Origin: Anthonomus grandis grandis
Taxonomy: Eukaryota; Arthropoda; Insecta; Coleoptera; Curculionidae
Reading direction: 5' to 3'
Length of the DNA: 64,000 nt
NCBI RefSeq assembly: GCF_022605725.1
Contig: NC_065551.1
Coordinates: forward strand, 23,932,001 to 23,996,000
Below are positions 51,561-63,480 of this stretch, piece after piece. Position 1 is the first letter of the stretch, and each line of letters opens with the position of its first letter. The notes beneath the pieces are model-generated. The model was given only the letters and a program-made list of their open reading frames with translations. It made no database searches and had not been told where the DNA came from. A program made the translations under genes and the position numbers.

Positions 51561-52999
51561 CCCTTCAAATTCCATTCAATCCATTATTAATTAGTAAAAA
51601 TTAAGTGTTTCTCTTTATAGGCATACCATATTTACAACGATAGAGATTTAAGATTTTTCTGACAAAGGATCATCTATTTTTGCTTGTTTATTTGAAGTTT
51701 ATCCCATGAATGATTTAAAAGATGTATTCTCTTATAGTCTTTTCTTTCTATATTTTCTTGTATTTCATTCATCTCAGCACTGATTTTAAAAATAATTGAT
51801 TATATTATTTATTTTTTGCTTAATGGCTAGAATCTGAACGCATTTATCTCTAATTTCAGTATTAACAATACAATTTGAGATTCATAATTTATACTAATAG
51901 AAACATTGTTTTATTGACTTAGATATAATAACATCATTTAAAAATAAACTAACGTACCATTTATATTTTCCTTAATGACTGGAATGTGATAACGCACTTA
52001 TGTCAGTGATACTATTTTAGATTTAAAAACAACTTTTTTTATGTAAATGAAAGACTTAAATGTAATAATGCTGCATTTATCACAACAGTTATAAAAACTA
52101 ATCCTATCTTAACCGGCAAAAAAACATAAAAAAATGTTTCCTTTCTTTCTTTACTTGGATTTCATTACAGTGATTTTAAAATTTTTTTAATAAATATATT
52201 ATTTTTTTTTTAAATTATTGTCGAGATAAGGTCAAGCCGATAAGGCAAACAATGTTTTCTATATGTTTTTTGGCCTTTATGTTTAGACGAACATGTTTTC
52301 CTACCTAAGTCGCAAAAAGAAAAAACTGACCAAAATACGATTAATAATATTTTTACTGGTTATGGGTTTAAGAACTGTTAAAACCACTGCCGAACATAAT
52401 AGATTAGGAGTTTCCATTCGAAATTTGTTATTTTCGTTATCGGTGGTAAAACCAATTTAAATAACTTCTGATATAAATTAATTATTTCAAGCGCACGTTT
52501 TTCTTGTTCTAAATTCATTTTTAAATTATCACATAATGTTTGTTGGTTCTGATTTTATTAATTTTTTAAATCACTGTTATAATAAATATGCTACCAGATC
52601 ACAGGGAAAAAATTGGGTTTTAATTCAACATTTTTTTTTCTTCAAATGGTAAGATGTGATAATCTATTTATCATAACACACTGATTTTAAAAATAAATCA
52701 TATTATAACATGCAAAAAACATATAAAAATTCATAGTTATTCACTGCGTTGTTAAGATATGAATTTATCGCAACTATAATTTAGAAAATATACAAGCCAG
52801 TACAGATTTTGTTTTTCTCCATATGAAACTAATATGTTAATCTATTAATATTAGTTAATAGGCTGTAAGGAGTTTTTTTCATTGAATACCATAAAATATT
52901 TATCTGGATTTGAAAATAATACAAAATAATTGATTTCCTTGGCGGTTCGTATTCAATAACGTATTTACTTTAAAACATTTTAACGACTTGTAGACCGAC

Positions 53000-54430
53000 T
53001 TACTAGTAACTACTATAACGACCAGTTAAATATGTTCTTCATCTCTTTAATATGAACATATTTAATCCTGTAGTGATTACGTAATTGCTATAATTCTGGC
53101 TGGGTTTCTTATCTATAATTTAGTTAATAATATTGTTAACTAAAAATACCTTAAACGGACTTATTAATTTTTTAATTAATATTTACCAATCAGCTTAATA
53201 TAATTGCAAAAATAACCTAAAATCATCGCAAGTGAAAGGATGAGTCCAGTTCATAATTTACAACATAAGGTGCGCCAAGCCTATAGAACGCACTAATAAA
53301 AAATGGATATAACCTTTTCCTAAAAGTATTTAATTAACATTTTTCTATTACGCAAATAAAACGACTATTTTCATAAAACAATATTTTATATAATGCCAAC
53401 AAATCTTTATTAAAGCGAATCATTTTATTACGTGCCGACAACAAATACATTAGCAAAGGTATACGAAAGAACTTAATACAGCGATTAATAATGATTGCGA
53501 ATTGAATCTTATGCTGGGGATTCAGGAAGTCGTCACTCATCAATATTTGTCGTTTTTTTTTTCGTTCTGGTGTAAGTGAAAGTGCTTTTGTTGCTTTATA
53601 AGTTTATTGATATTTGTTTGCATTAAACGCCTCTTAGGTAATGAGGAAATTTTAATAAAAAATATATTTTATTAAATAATTCAAACAAAAATTCTTTTGT
53701 AAAATAATATTCCAGAAATTAACGAATGTAAGATGAAATATACCAAATTACTTAAAATGACTTAAAGAGTCTGGAGAATGAGGGTGATAAAATATATTTT
53801 ACTTAAGAAATAAGTGATAAGTAACCTGCATTTACAACTAGCGTATTAACTATAGAAAATCAGTCGTTAGTGCGAAGTTATGCGAAGAAGCGTGTCATCG
53901 GATGAGTTTCCATCTGTCGTATTTACCAGAATCGATTAGAAATGTCTTAGAACCGTGTAAGTAATGATTAATGTCCTACTATGATTTGATATAGTTTTTA
54001 TAAATGAAGATAAGTATAAAAAAATTATGTAGGAAGAAATTTCTTTTCCAGAAGAAATTTCCCATATAAACTTTGGTTTAAAAAATTTTTAATACAAAGC
54101 CAAAATCTTCAGAATCAGCTGCAGTCATCCGAAATTTAAGAATTCTGTTGAGTTTTAACCAAAAACTTAAGATTTTCGTATTTAAAAAAAATAATTTTCT
54201 ATAAAGTAGGAAAAAAATTCTAAAATAACCCAGGGTCAAAAATACATTTTTTAAAAAAAAATTTTATCGAAATTTTTAAAAATTATCGTTAAATGAAATC
54301 AGTTTTATACAAGTAATAAAATAACTTTTAAAAGTATTAATTTTAAATTACAAGAACGCAGAAAAATACATTCCTCATTTCTAGTTTGAATAAATCAAGA
54401 AAAATTAGAAATGAGTAATATTCCTAAAAT
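53000..54430. other. AT-rich intergenic DNA
   Basis: A minus-strand frame at 53334-53543 (starting MMSDDFLNPQHK) is open for 69 codons but resembles no family and has no clear splice sites. Nothing else seen. Confidence 0.35.
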
Positions 54431-54433
54431 ATA

Positions 54434-56790
54434 CAGTGTGGCCCAAATTGGGTGTACATGTATGGGTATCTTGGAAACTATAAGAGATAGAAAATTGGTT
54501 AAATAGGAAAAGTTGTAGGGCATTTAGTTACCAATTACGTGCCGCTTTCAGAACGATATTATCTTTTTCCGATTTTGAAATATTTGGAAAAAATCAAAAA
54601 GTTGCTTTTTTGAAAAAAGGCTGTATTTTTTTTATTTCAACGTATTTTTAAAATCTGTAAAAACATTATTTGGACAACTTTTTAGGGACAACGCATACCT
54701 GAATTTAGTTTTTGTTTTCGACGTTTCGGTTCTGATATTCCATCCTCAACTTCTTTTTTTCTTATGGCGGCCATTTTGTTTTTTTGCTAAATTAAAAAGA
54801 TCTTTTTTGTCCCTTTAAAATAATGTATAACACTTTATGAAAATATTTTATGTTTAAATCAAAAAATTAAATAGGTTATTTTTCTCTGAGTTGGCCATGA
54901 CTTTTATTGGCATTTTATCGTACACACAATTATTATTAACTTACTAACTTGCTAACTTATACTTTTACGTAATATCTTAATAAAACAATTAACTACTTGT
55001 AACAATAATATTAAATTAAACTATTCAAAGTGACGGCCATTTTTGTAAAACATTTTTCACATTTCTTCAAGACACTTCTAGCTACCTTGCGCAGGGTGTT
55101 TCTATTTATATTATTTAAGACATTCCGAACCCTGTCCTTTAGTTGTTCGAGAGTCGTAGGAGGTTCAAACTCGTAAACTTCATTTTTAACATATCCCCAA
55201 AGATATAAATCCAGGGGTGTATATCTGGACACCTAGCTGGCCAATTTGCAGCACCGCGGTTCGCGATAAGTTTATTGTTAAATGTTACATCACTCCATAT
55301 TTGTTCTTCAGGTATTATAGCTCTCACGGCAGGTAATATCTGCTCTTTCAAAAGATTAAAATATCTTTGACCTGTCAGTGTTTGGTGATAAATAAAGGGT
55401 TCAATAAGGCGAATATCTAAAAACAATTATAGCACTTTACTTGAAAATAATTTTGTGGAGTGGGTAATTAACTTACCATACATACCACACCATACAATAA
55501 ATCCAAATCTTACTTGTAGCCTACGTTTAGCCACTTCATGAGGATTCTCAGTAGTCCAAAAATTACGATTATGCCTGTTAAATACTCCGCAGTTGCTAAA
55601 AAACGTCTCGTCAGTCCAAACAATGTTCCTGCTAAAATTAGGTATTTCTTGACATTGCGTTACAAACCAGTTTGAAAATTCTAATCATCTTAAGTAGTCT
55701 GTATCCCTTAAACCTTGAACAATAGTAGGCTTTTATGGACGATATATTTTTTAAGGACTCTTTGAATTGTAGTCCTTGGTATATTTATATGAGTTGCAGC
55801 TTTTCGAGTCGATGTTTTCTGGTTCGCATTAAAATGGTCTAAAATGTTTTCATTGCGAGCTTCATTGTTCCTTTGATAATTTTCTGGCGTTGGTATTTCA
55901 AAACTTCCATGGTCCAACATTCTAAGGTTCATGACAAGCATAGCGAATGATCTTGGACCTGGCAGTTGTCTCTCAGGATACAGTTCCAAATATCTGGCGA
56001 TTGCAAGATTCACATTCCTATTACATGTAATATAACATTCCAATATGTCAAATTTTTCATCACTGGTATGTCGCATGGCGATTTTTGGAAATTACAATTT
56101 TAAACAAAACTCACTAAAAACAAACGAAAAGAACTAGATACGAAAAAACTATTTAAGACTAACAAGAACAAGAACATGAAATGAACGAGATAAGAACTAC
56201 TAAACAAGATAAAAAGTGAAATCAAATAAATAATATTTTGCAGAATTGTCAGTAAATGACGCTAAATCATTAAACAATAATAATTGTTTATACGAGAAAT
56301 TGCCTCCGTAGTCATGGCCTCCGCATTCGTGGCCAACTCCGCAAAAAATGAACTTTGAAACTTTTTGGCATAAGAATGAAATATTTTCAAGTGTTATACA
56401 TCATTTTAAAGGGAAAAAAAGATCTTTTTAATTTAGCAAAAAAACAAAATGGCCGCCATAAGAAAAAAAGAAGTTGAGGATGGAATCTCAGAATCGAAAC
56501 GTCGAAAACAAAAACTGATATCAGGTATGCCTTGTCCTTAAAAAGTTGTCCTAATAAGATTTTTACAGATTTTAAAAATACGTTGAAATAAAAAAAATAC
56601 AGCCTTTTTTAAAAAAGCAACTTTTTGATTTTCTCCAAATGTTTCAAAATCGGAAAAAGATAAAATCGTTCTGAAAGCGGCACTTAATTGGTAACTAAAT
56701 GCCCTACACCTTTCCTCGTTTAACCAATTTTCTATCTCTTATAGTTTCCAAAATACTATATAGGTATTACTCCCAATTTGGGCCACACTG
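54434..56790 (-). mobile_element. Mariner-like element with about 430-bp TIRs
   Basis: Ends CAGTGTGGCCCAAATTGGG and its complement are flanked by TA (54432-54433, 56791-56792). The inverted repeats continue, with some divergence, for about 430 bp on each side, far longer than usual mariner TIRs. The interior encodes a broken transposase on the minus strand. Confidence 0.88.
55011..56076 (-). pseudogene. Mariner-like transposase with an intron, broken
   Basis: N-terminal frame from MRHTSDEKFDILECY with helix-turn-helix (TSTRKAATHINIPRTTIQRV). After a frameshift comes WTDETFFSN (first Asp) and FGFIVWCGMY. A 60-bp intron follows (55476-55417, GTAAGT...TTTTTAG) that restores WCGMY-D-IRLIEPFIYH. 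The second-Asp box is missing through an internal deletion near 55300. PARCPDIHP and LDLYLWGYVKNEVYEF carry the third-Asp region in shifted frames. Confidence 0.82.
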
Positions 56791-57720
56791 TATAATTTGA
56801 TTTTGCATTAGATATTACTAATATAGTAACTTGTGTTTTTAAAAATTAAAAAAAAAACATAGTAGCAAAAATTGTTAGTTTTAGTGAACAAAAGTTGGCA
56901 ATGAAATAAAAAAATTATCAGTCTTACAATTTAATTTGAAATAGAAAATATGTCTTTTAAGTGATTATAGTCCCTATTTAATTTAATTTACCTAATCGAT
57001 TTTTATATTTTTTACTTAAGACATGATCACTGACAAATGCTTAGGTACCCTATTGAATTCAAAGTTTCCTAATACTTTGATACATTTCTGACATCCGATG
57101 GCTTATATTTTTCTCTTTATAAGACGCAAATCCATTCCTAGTTTTAGTTGATTCATTTAATCTTCTCTCAATCTCTTAACTTATTATTTTACTATGGAGT
57201 CTAATTAAAAATGCGGGATTAGAAAACGAGTTTGGAAGTAGTATCACTATTTTTTTCTATGTGATCTCAGATTAAGCAATGATTTAAATTGCATTCAAAA
57301 AAATTGTAAAATTATTTTTAAGAAACAAATCTTAAATTTATAAACTATAAAGTATTTAAGAACCATTCTTCTTGTGTGTAGCCCTACTTAAAAAATTAAA
57401 TATTTAAATTTACATAGTAAATCATAATGGCTCATGCTGGATTGTTTTCTTTGATTGAACATCACTATCCAAAGATTTCTCTTTTTCCAATAAGTATCAT
57501 ACACATCAAAACGTTATTTTGTGTACGTCTTTAATATTACACAAAAATTACTAGTGCATATCAAAAAGCAATGCGCAACATGAAAAGACTAATTTAAAAA
57601 CATAATTGTTGCTGTGCGGTAGACGGTATTTAAAAGCTCGCCCATATATATATACTAATAACGTTCTACTTTCTGATTTAACAGTTGAAAATTTCACCGA
57701 AATCAAATAAATCTTCCGTC

Positions 57721-57825
57721 ATGAACCTTATGGTTACGTTTTGGTTATTCGCTGTGATTTATCTGTTTTCTTACCACTTTACACTTTCACCAAAACTAAT
57801 AATATTTTGTAATTTTTTACTTTAA
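57721..57825 (+). CDS. Short hydrophobic ORF or possible first exon (34 aa)
   Basis: Starts MNLMVTFWLFAVIYLFSYHF, which looks like a signal peptide. A TATTTAAAAG element lies about 90 bases upstream (about 57628) and an ACAGTT initiator-like site at about 57681. No downstream exon was identified. It could be chance in AT-rich DNA. Confidence 0.2.
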   Translation: MNLMVTFWLFAVIYLFSYHFTLSPKLIIFCNFLL

Positions 57826-58032
57826 AGATTGTTAGAAAATAGTTTTTTTTAACTTATATCCAACAAAAGCAAAAAATTAGCAAACTTACAAACTGAGGTC
57901 ACGAGAAATAAATCACATCTTTTTCAAAGAGGCTGATTAAATATGGGGGTGGTGTCCGACTCTTTATTTAATCTTTATTGTCACATGATTTGATATATAA
58001 GACTGTCTGTCTATGGGTTAAACTATATTTAA

Positions 58033-60384
58033 CCTTCGTCTTCCCGGGTGGGGTACAAATGTACCCCATACCTACATCTCTTTTCTTGCATATTTGCCCA
58101 AAAAAAGCTTATTTTTTGTGAAGAATTTTATTTTCTGTTAATAAAAGCTTTGTAAATATTTACTGCCTTTTAAACCACATTTTTTTCTCGGTTTTTCAAA
58201 AATAGCCTGTTTGAATAGCCTGGGGTACATTTATACCCCACGTGTGATCGTTGCAGTGTGCGACTTATTTACTGTTTTATTTATTTCAAAGCCATTGAAG
58301 TGTTTTGTTTTGGTAATTAGTTTTGCGAGTTTTGTGGTATTTCGCTTTTCTAAAATTTATTCAAAAATGTCGAAAGGTCTTAGTGATGCCGAATTAGAAC
58401 GGCTATTATATGCAGACTCCGATGATGGAATAGGGGAATTTGACGTAATTTTGTCTGACGATGAGGAAAGTGACGGGGAACCGGAAATAAATGACGAGGA
58501 GTCGGATCTTATTGAATGCGATAGTGCCAGTCAAGGCACATCTGTGGAGCAGGAACAGCAAGAGTCTATGGACGGTGGAAATCTATTTTATAAATCTAAA
58601 GATGGTACCCAGTGGTCAAAAGTTCCCTATCCTCAGACACGCAGAGGAGATAAAGATATAATAAAGAATAAACAAGGTCTTACTCCGTATAGTTCAAATT
58701 TTACCACTGAAATTGAAGCTTTTTTACTGTTCATGTCAGACAATATATTAAATTTATTAGTAGTTCAAACGAATAGAAAAGCTGAAGAGGTAAGTTTCCT
58801 TTTTCATTGACCTTATTTAAAATTTTATTTGATATTATTTATTAGTATTATTAGTTTTCTTTATTTTACTGTTACTTATTAAGAATTATTTTGTTATAGA
58901 TAATAACACAATGGAATGAAAAATATCCACATATATTGCAACGAACTTGGCAGTTTACCGATTCTATGGAAATCAAGGCGTACCTAGGAATCCTGCTGAT
59001 CCAAGGAGCGCTTCAAGCAACCAAGAAGCCCCAAAAAATGTTATGGTGTACAGATTAGAAATATGTCAGGCCTATTATTCCGGCAAGTATGTCACGTAAT
59101 CGATTTCAGTTGCTTATTCGATTTGACGACTATTCTACTAGACCTCGTAAGATAAACGATAAATTGGCAAAACAATTAGAGAAGTTTTTGATTTGTTTGT
59201 TCAGAATTCTATCATGGCCTATTCACCTGGGTCAGATGTTACTATAGATGAGCAGTTTCCTTCAGAGGGAGATGTCCTTTTCGAGTTTACATGAAAAGTA
59301 AGCCCGATAAATATGGCCTTAAAATTTGGGCAATGGCGGATAGTAAAAATTCGTACAGTGCAAATTTACAGGTTTATCTTGGTAAAATAAATAACAAACC
59401 AGAAAAAAATCAGGGTGAGAGAGGTGATGGTTCTGGATCTTGTTGAACCCCTTGGCACTGGATATGGAGTAATCACTGATAATTTTTTTACAAGTCTACC
59501 ACTGGCAGATAAGCTTGCTGAAAAAAAACTTGTGTGGAACCCTCAGAAAAAATAAGTCATACATTCCAAACGAGTTGCAACCCAAATTATTTCGGCCTGA
59601 ATTTTCTAGAATGTTTGCATTCACAAAAGAACATACTATTGTGTTTTATACACCTAGAAAAGGCAAAACAGTTATTTTATTGTCTACGGAACATCAAGAT
59701 GATACTGTTGCAGATGAAAAATATAAGAATAAGCCTCAAATTATACTTCATTATAATGATACAAAGGGTGCTGTAGACACCACAGATAAAATGGTAAAGC
59801 AATACTCTGCTCGCAGAATTTGCAATCGATGGCCAATGGCAATTTTTGGCCAATTATTAGATATTGCGGCACTAAACTCTTTTATTTTATGGGACATCAA
59901 GCATCCAAAAATCAAAAAATCTAAAGACGACCGACGATATTTTTTGCTTCAGTTAGGAGAATCTTTGGTAAAAGAATATATTGTACGAAGATATAATAAC
60001 TCAGGACGCTTGAGCAAGACGCTAAGGCAGTATATGCGCGATGTTGTTCCAGACTTGGCGTCTCCTCCAGTTGAAAACCAAAATGAAAGACTTAAAAGTG
60101 GACGTTGTTATCTCTGTGATCGAAATAGAGATCGCAAATCTAGACGACTTTTCAAGGAGTGTCAAAATTTCGTATGCGCGGAACACCATGTAAAAGAAGT
60201 GAAGTGTGTTAAATGCAAAGAAAATTAACTATGTTTTTTTATAATTTGATTAGTTACAAGTTTATTTTATGTATTTGTATAATTAAAAACATGTAAATGT
60301 ATCAGTAGTATCATTTTCATGATGGGGTACAAATGTACCCCACTTGGAATTTTACGAAACTTTTATAACGTGGGAAGACGAAGG
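58033..60384 (+). mobile_element. PiggyBac element with canonical ends
   Basis: TTAA flanks (58029-58032, 60385-60388). 13-bp TIR CCTTCGTCTTCCC at both ends. Inner repeat GGGGTACA.ATGTACCCC sits 4 bp from the left TIR and about 30 bp from the right TIR, the same asymmetric layout as classic piggyBac. A further GGGGTACATTTATACCCC lies at 58222-58239. 2352 bp with one transposase gene. Confidence 0.95.
58367..60228 (+). pseudogene. PiggyBac transposase, two exons, broken
   Basis: Exon 1 58367-58789 (acidic N-terminus MSKGLSDAELERLLYADSDD). 110-bp intron with GTAAGT and TTATAG. Exon 2 from 58900. Visible blocks: IKAYLGILLIQGA; TAG stop near 59057; MSRNRFQLLIRF; VTIDEQ (first Asp); ITDNFFTSLPLADKL (second Asp); GAVDTTDKM (third Asp); RRICNRWPMAIFGQLLD; and a C-terminal Cys-rich finger (CYLCDRNRD, CVKCKEN). 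At least four frameshifts occur between 59170 and 59530, so it is inactive although all three catalytic Asp codons survive. Confidence 0.92.
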
Positions 60385-60389
60385 TTAAA

Positions 60390-60880
60390 AGATGAAAGTT
60401 TAATCATCGGATACTTCTATTGTCTATCTATTTTTTAAATGATATTATTAATTTGTACTAAAAAACCATCAAATTAGAGAAAAAAAATATTCCATGGATG
60501 GCAGAGAATATAAAATTCATGTAATACTTCTAGAAAAGGTGAAATTTAAAAAGAATAAGATTGTAGAATCATAGAGTAAATATAAAAAACTTAGAAATTA
60601 TATTTCTATGCTTATACACAGAAAGAAAAGATCTTTTTAGAGCAACATTTTAATAATGGAATAAGTAAAATAATATAAACCTTATTTATTTAATAGATAA
60701 TTCCACAAATAATCTCGTGCATATAGATTAGAGAGATTTTTTTTTTTAAATTTGTTATTTGAGGTTAAGCAGTATATGTCAACCAATGAATACCCAACAT
60801 CTTACTAAAAAGACATATTTTCTATTTGAAATTCAATTTTAATACTGATTATATATTTTTTATTTTGTCGTTGCGTCTAC
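60390..60880. other. AT-rich intergenic DNA
   Basis: Nothing recognised. Confidence 0.4.
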
Positions 60881-61030
60881 TTTTTAATTTTTATTTTTTG
60901 TTTTTATATCATAATAACCTAAAAATTATTGTTTATTTATGTAGTGTGAAGTTTGTATATGGCCTCTACAGGTCTTTTAGTATGTTTTATTTAAATTTTT
61001 AGTTTTGTTTTGACTAATACTTTAATTTTA

Positions 61031-61060
61031 GGCCTGATGATGCTCTAGCTAGAGAGGGAC
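61031..61060 (+). ncRNA. Degenerate hammerhead-like remnant
   Basis: CCTGATGATGCTCTAGCTAG followed by AG: the CTGATGA core and a 5-bp-class hairpin, but the expected GAAAC core has decayed. Resembles the motif at 62.5 kb, so probably a Penelope-type terminal repeat relic. Confidence 0.35.
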
Positions 61061-61424
61061 TGTGACTTTGTGTTTTTTTCGTTTTCGTTAATTTAGAGAA
61101 TATAATGTTTATAATTGATAGTATAATGTCTTACTATTCTTTTGACATATCTTATACATGGGCTTAAGCCACACCGTAATGCATGTAATATATGTATGTA
61201 TCATAATTTTATGAGGTATTAAAATGAAATAAATTAATCCCTATAATAGTTGACAAAAAAATATCCTCGCTAGAACGATTATTGCCAAACACAACATCTT
61301 GAGATATACCAAAACATGTATTATAGATAATCGGTTATAACAAAATGTTTGTCAAATGTATGATACTGCCTATGTAAGTCATTTATGAATTTGTTATGTC
61401 AGAAGCTATAATTATCTAATTTAC

Positions 61425-61504
61425 CTAAGGGGTTGACGAGAAGTATTTCTTTCATTCTCAATTTCCCTCATCTTCTTCATTATAATCAGCTTTTTTAACT
61501 TCAT
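61425..61504 (-). CDS. Possible first coding exon of an unknown or forked isoform
   Basis: Minus strand ATG, then 26 codons (MKLKKLIIMKKMREIENERN...) ending in phase 2 at a donor CTTAG/GTAAAT. It lies just downstream of a GC-rich promoter-like patch. It cannot splice in frame directly to the first forked exon found (phase 0), so an intermediate exon or another gene would be needed, or it is untranslated leader. Confidence 0.3.
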
Positions 61505-61539
61505 TGTAAATAACCACGATAAATGCAAAATCTCTACAT

Positions 61540-61760
61540 CGGTGGTACACACAAAACCGCGCCCGCACTAAAGCAGTACCGGCACCTTACTGTCACCCTT
61601 TACTTACTTTCAATTGTTTTCCGGTAAAACTCGACTGCGGAATAATTAGTTTATAACTACAGAAAATAATTAATAAACTCGGGTCAGATGTAAAAAATTA
61701 GATTTTAGTAGACAACCTTGTGTTTACGGTTCATTCGGTTTTGTTCTCGTGTTTACGCCC
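61540..61760 (-). promoter_or_regulatory. GC-rich promoter-like patch
   Basis: CpG-containing, markedly GC-richer than the surrounding several kilobases, and directly upstream of the exon candidate at 61504. No TATA box or exact start recognised. Confidence 0.3.
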
Positions 61761-61999
61761 GAGATTTATAATAAGGCAAATCGATGTATGCAAATCAAAC
61801 AGAAAAGTGGTAAAGTGGTCTTAGGTTATTAGTATGTTAACTAGGTTAAGAAGTATTGTTTGTTGAATTAAGGAAATATTACGTTTTTAAATGAAACACG
61901 CCATTCACTCACTAAAGAGTAAAAATGCTTTGACTGATTTTTTCACATATAATTACACTTCAGCCAGGTCTTGATCTTTAATTATGACTAATTTTAAGA

Positions 62000-63480
62000 A
62001 TATTTTTAGATATTTAGAAAATTTTAAGGTGAAATTTCATCACTATGGAGTTTTACAGGTTCTAAATCTATGATGTAAATCTCTTGGTAATCTTGGTAAA
62101 TATTGGGTATAAAATATCAAAGATCTTCTATCATTCTCATCATATTAGTTATTTCAAAATTGCAGATAAAATGATTTTTTTCCAAATGAAGTTAATGATT
62201 ACAGCTTAAGTAGATCAGCAAATACTAACTGCAGATTTTCAGTTCAAGGTTTCAAGATCGTGCTAAAGTAAACTAAAATTTAAATGTTGATATCTGTGAA
62301 AGAGCTTTTCTGTTGCTTTAGAATTCTGACCTGCCTATTGAATTGGATTATCGTATCTATTATCTCAGTAAGTATTGAGTATAAAATTTGTAAAAATCAT
62401 TCTAATAATCATTTTAAATGACTTTCTCAGATAAAGTTCACATAATTTTCACAGTTTGAGTAAACAGTAATGAAAACAAACTCTAAGTCACAGGTCTCAA
62501 ATTTATTAAATTAAAGTCGGAGGATTACACGTGTTTCGCCCATACTAGGCATCATCAGATCCACTGTAAAAAGAAACAGAAATAATAAACTTTATAAAAA
62601 CTTACCAGCTAAACCCAATTTATACTAGAATTACAAGCTAGTTCCTACCTTGTGTATTCACTTATAAAACAGAACAAAAAAGTAGAGAACAATACTACAT
62701 GGTACAAATCAAGGGTAGAAGTTAAGTTCAAATTGGTAGAATCGGACGTAGAAAGAGACTAGTTACTACGCATTAAAATTATATAAACAAACAAATGAGG
62801 TTAGGTTTAAAAGCAAATATCAAAAAGATCCTGCTAAAGTTAACCAAAATTTAAATAGTGATTTATTTGACTCCCATAACTCAGTAGATCAAAAGATATC
62901 CCCTGTAGACCTTCTGTTTGAGGTTCCAAGTTCCTGCTGTAGTCAATTAATGTATCAATATGTAAATCAATAGTGATATCTGGTGAAGGCTTGATTGAAC
63001 TTTTATACTACCTTTGACTTTTCTAACGTATCTATTTTATTGGATTTTATGAAGATTGTTCTAAAAACTACTACCAAAAAAAGATAGAGATCATCACCAT
63101 TCGCTTAAGATTTTATCATCAAAAATAGCTTCATTGTTTTTAGATTCATTAGCTCGGTAAATATTAGACATAGAATTTTAGCAGCATTCTAAAGCATGGG
63201 TATTTCCAAGAATTTTATCGCAAATATTTATCGCAGCTTAAAAAGAATAAATATTATCAATTGTAGACTTTCAAGTCGAGACTTCAAGGTCCTGCTGTAA
63301 AGCAGAAGATTTTAGTTAAGTAACGTTTATTTGGTGATCAGGGCATTAATAGATCAAAAGACTCTATCTCAACTATATCAACTATAGATTCTTGGGTTAA
63401 TCCTTTAAGGTTCAGCTGGTATCTAACAAATTTTATATCTGATGTCTTTATTAATGATATAAAAAAAAAACACTGCTAAG
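62000..63480. repeat. Degenerate tandem repeat, period about 350 bp
   Basis: Variants of TTCAAGGTCCTGCTAAAGT, then AAATTTAAAT.GTGATAT, then GGTAAATATTG..TATAAAATTT recur at about 62250, 62825, 62925, 63280 and 63400. One interval is enlarged by a 300-bp insert (62490-62810) carrying the hammerhead-like motif. Confidence 0.55.
62522..62562 (-). ncRNA. Hammerhead-ribozyme-like motif
   Basis: Read on the minus strand: GGAT, CTGATGA, T, GCC-loop-GGC, GAAA, CAC/GTG, TA, ATCC. The invariant hammerhead cores CUGAUGA and GAAA are present. Stem I GGAU/AUCC has 4 bp, stem II 3 bp and stem III is the palindrome CACGTG. The predicted cleavage follows GUA. One extra U lies before stem II. Such small hammerheads with tiny stem III are known from Penelope-like retroelement terminal repeats. 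Confidence 0.6.

Larger units (their letters stand above)
46700..53000. repeat. Decayed tandem/dispersed AT-rich repeat field
   Basis: Variants of GGCTGGAATGTGATAACGCA, then TTATCTCAGCAGTGATTTTA and AAAATAATTG recur. They are found near 47570, 47640, 47910, 48015, 48110, 48215, 51775, 51825, 51975 and 52640, at spacings of roughly 100-200 bp. The field is split by the LINE/mariner block at 48.3-51.6 kb, which therefore inserted later. Confidence 0.6.
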
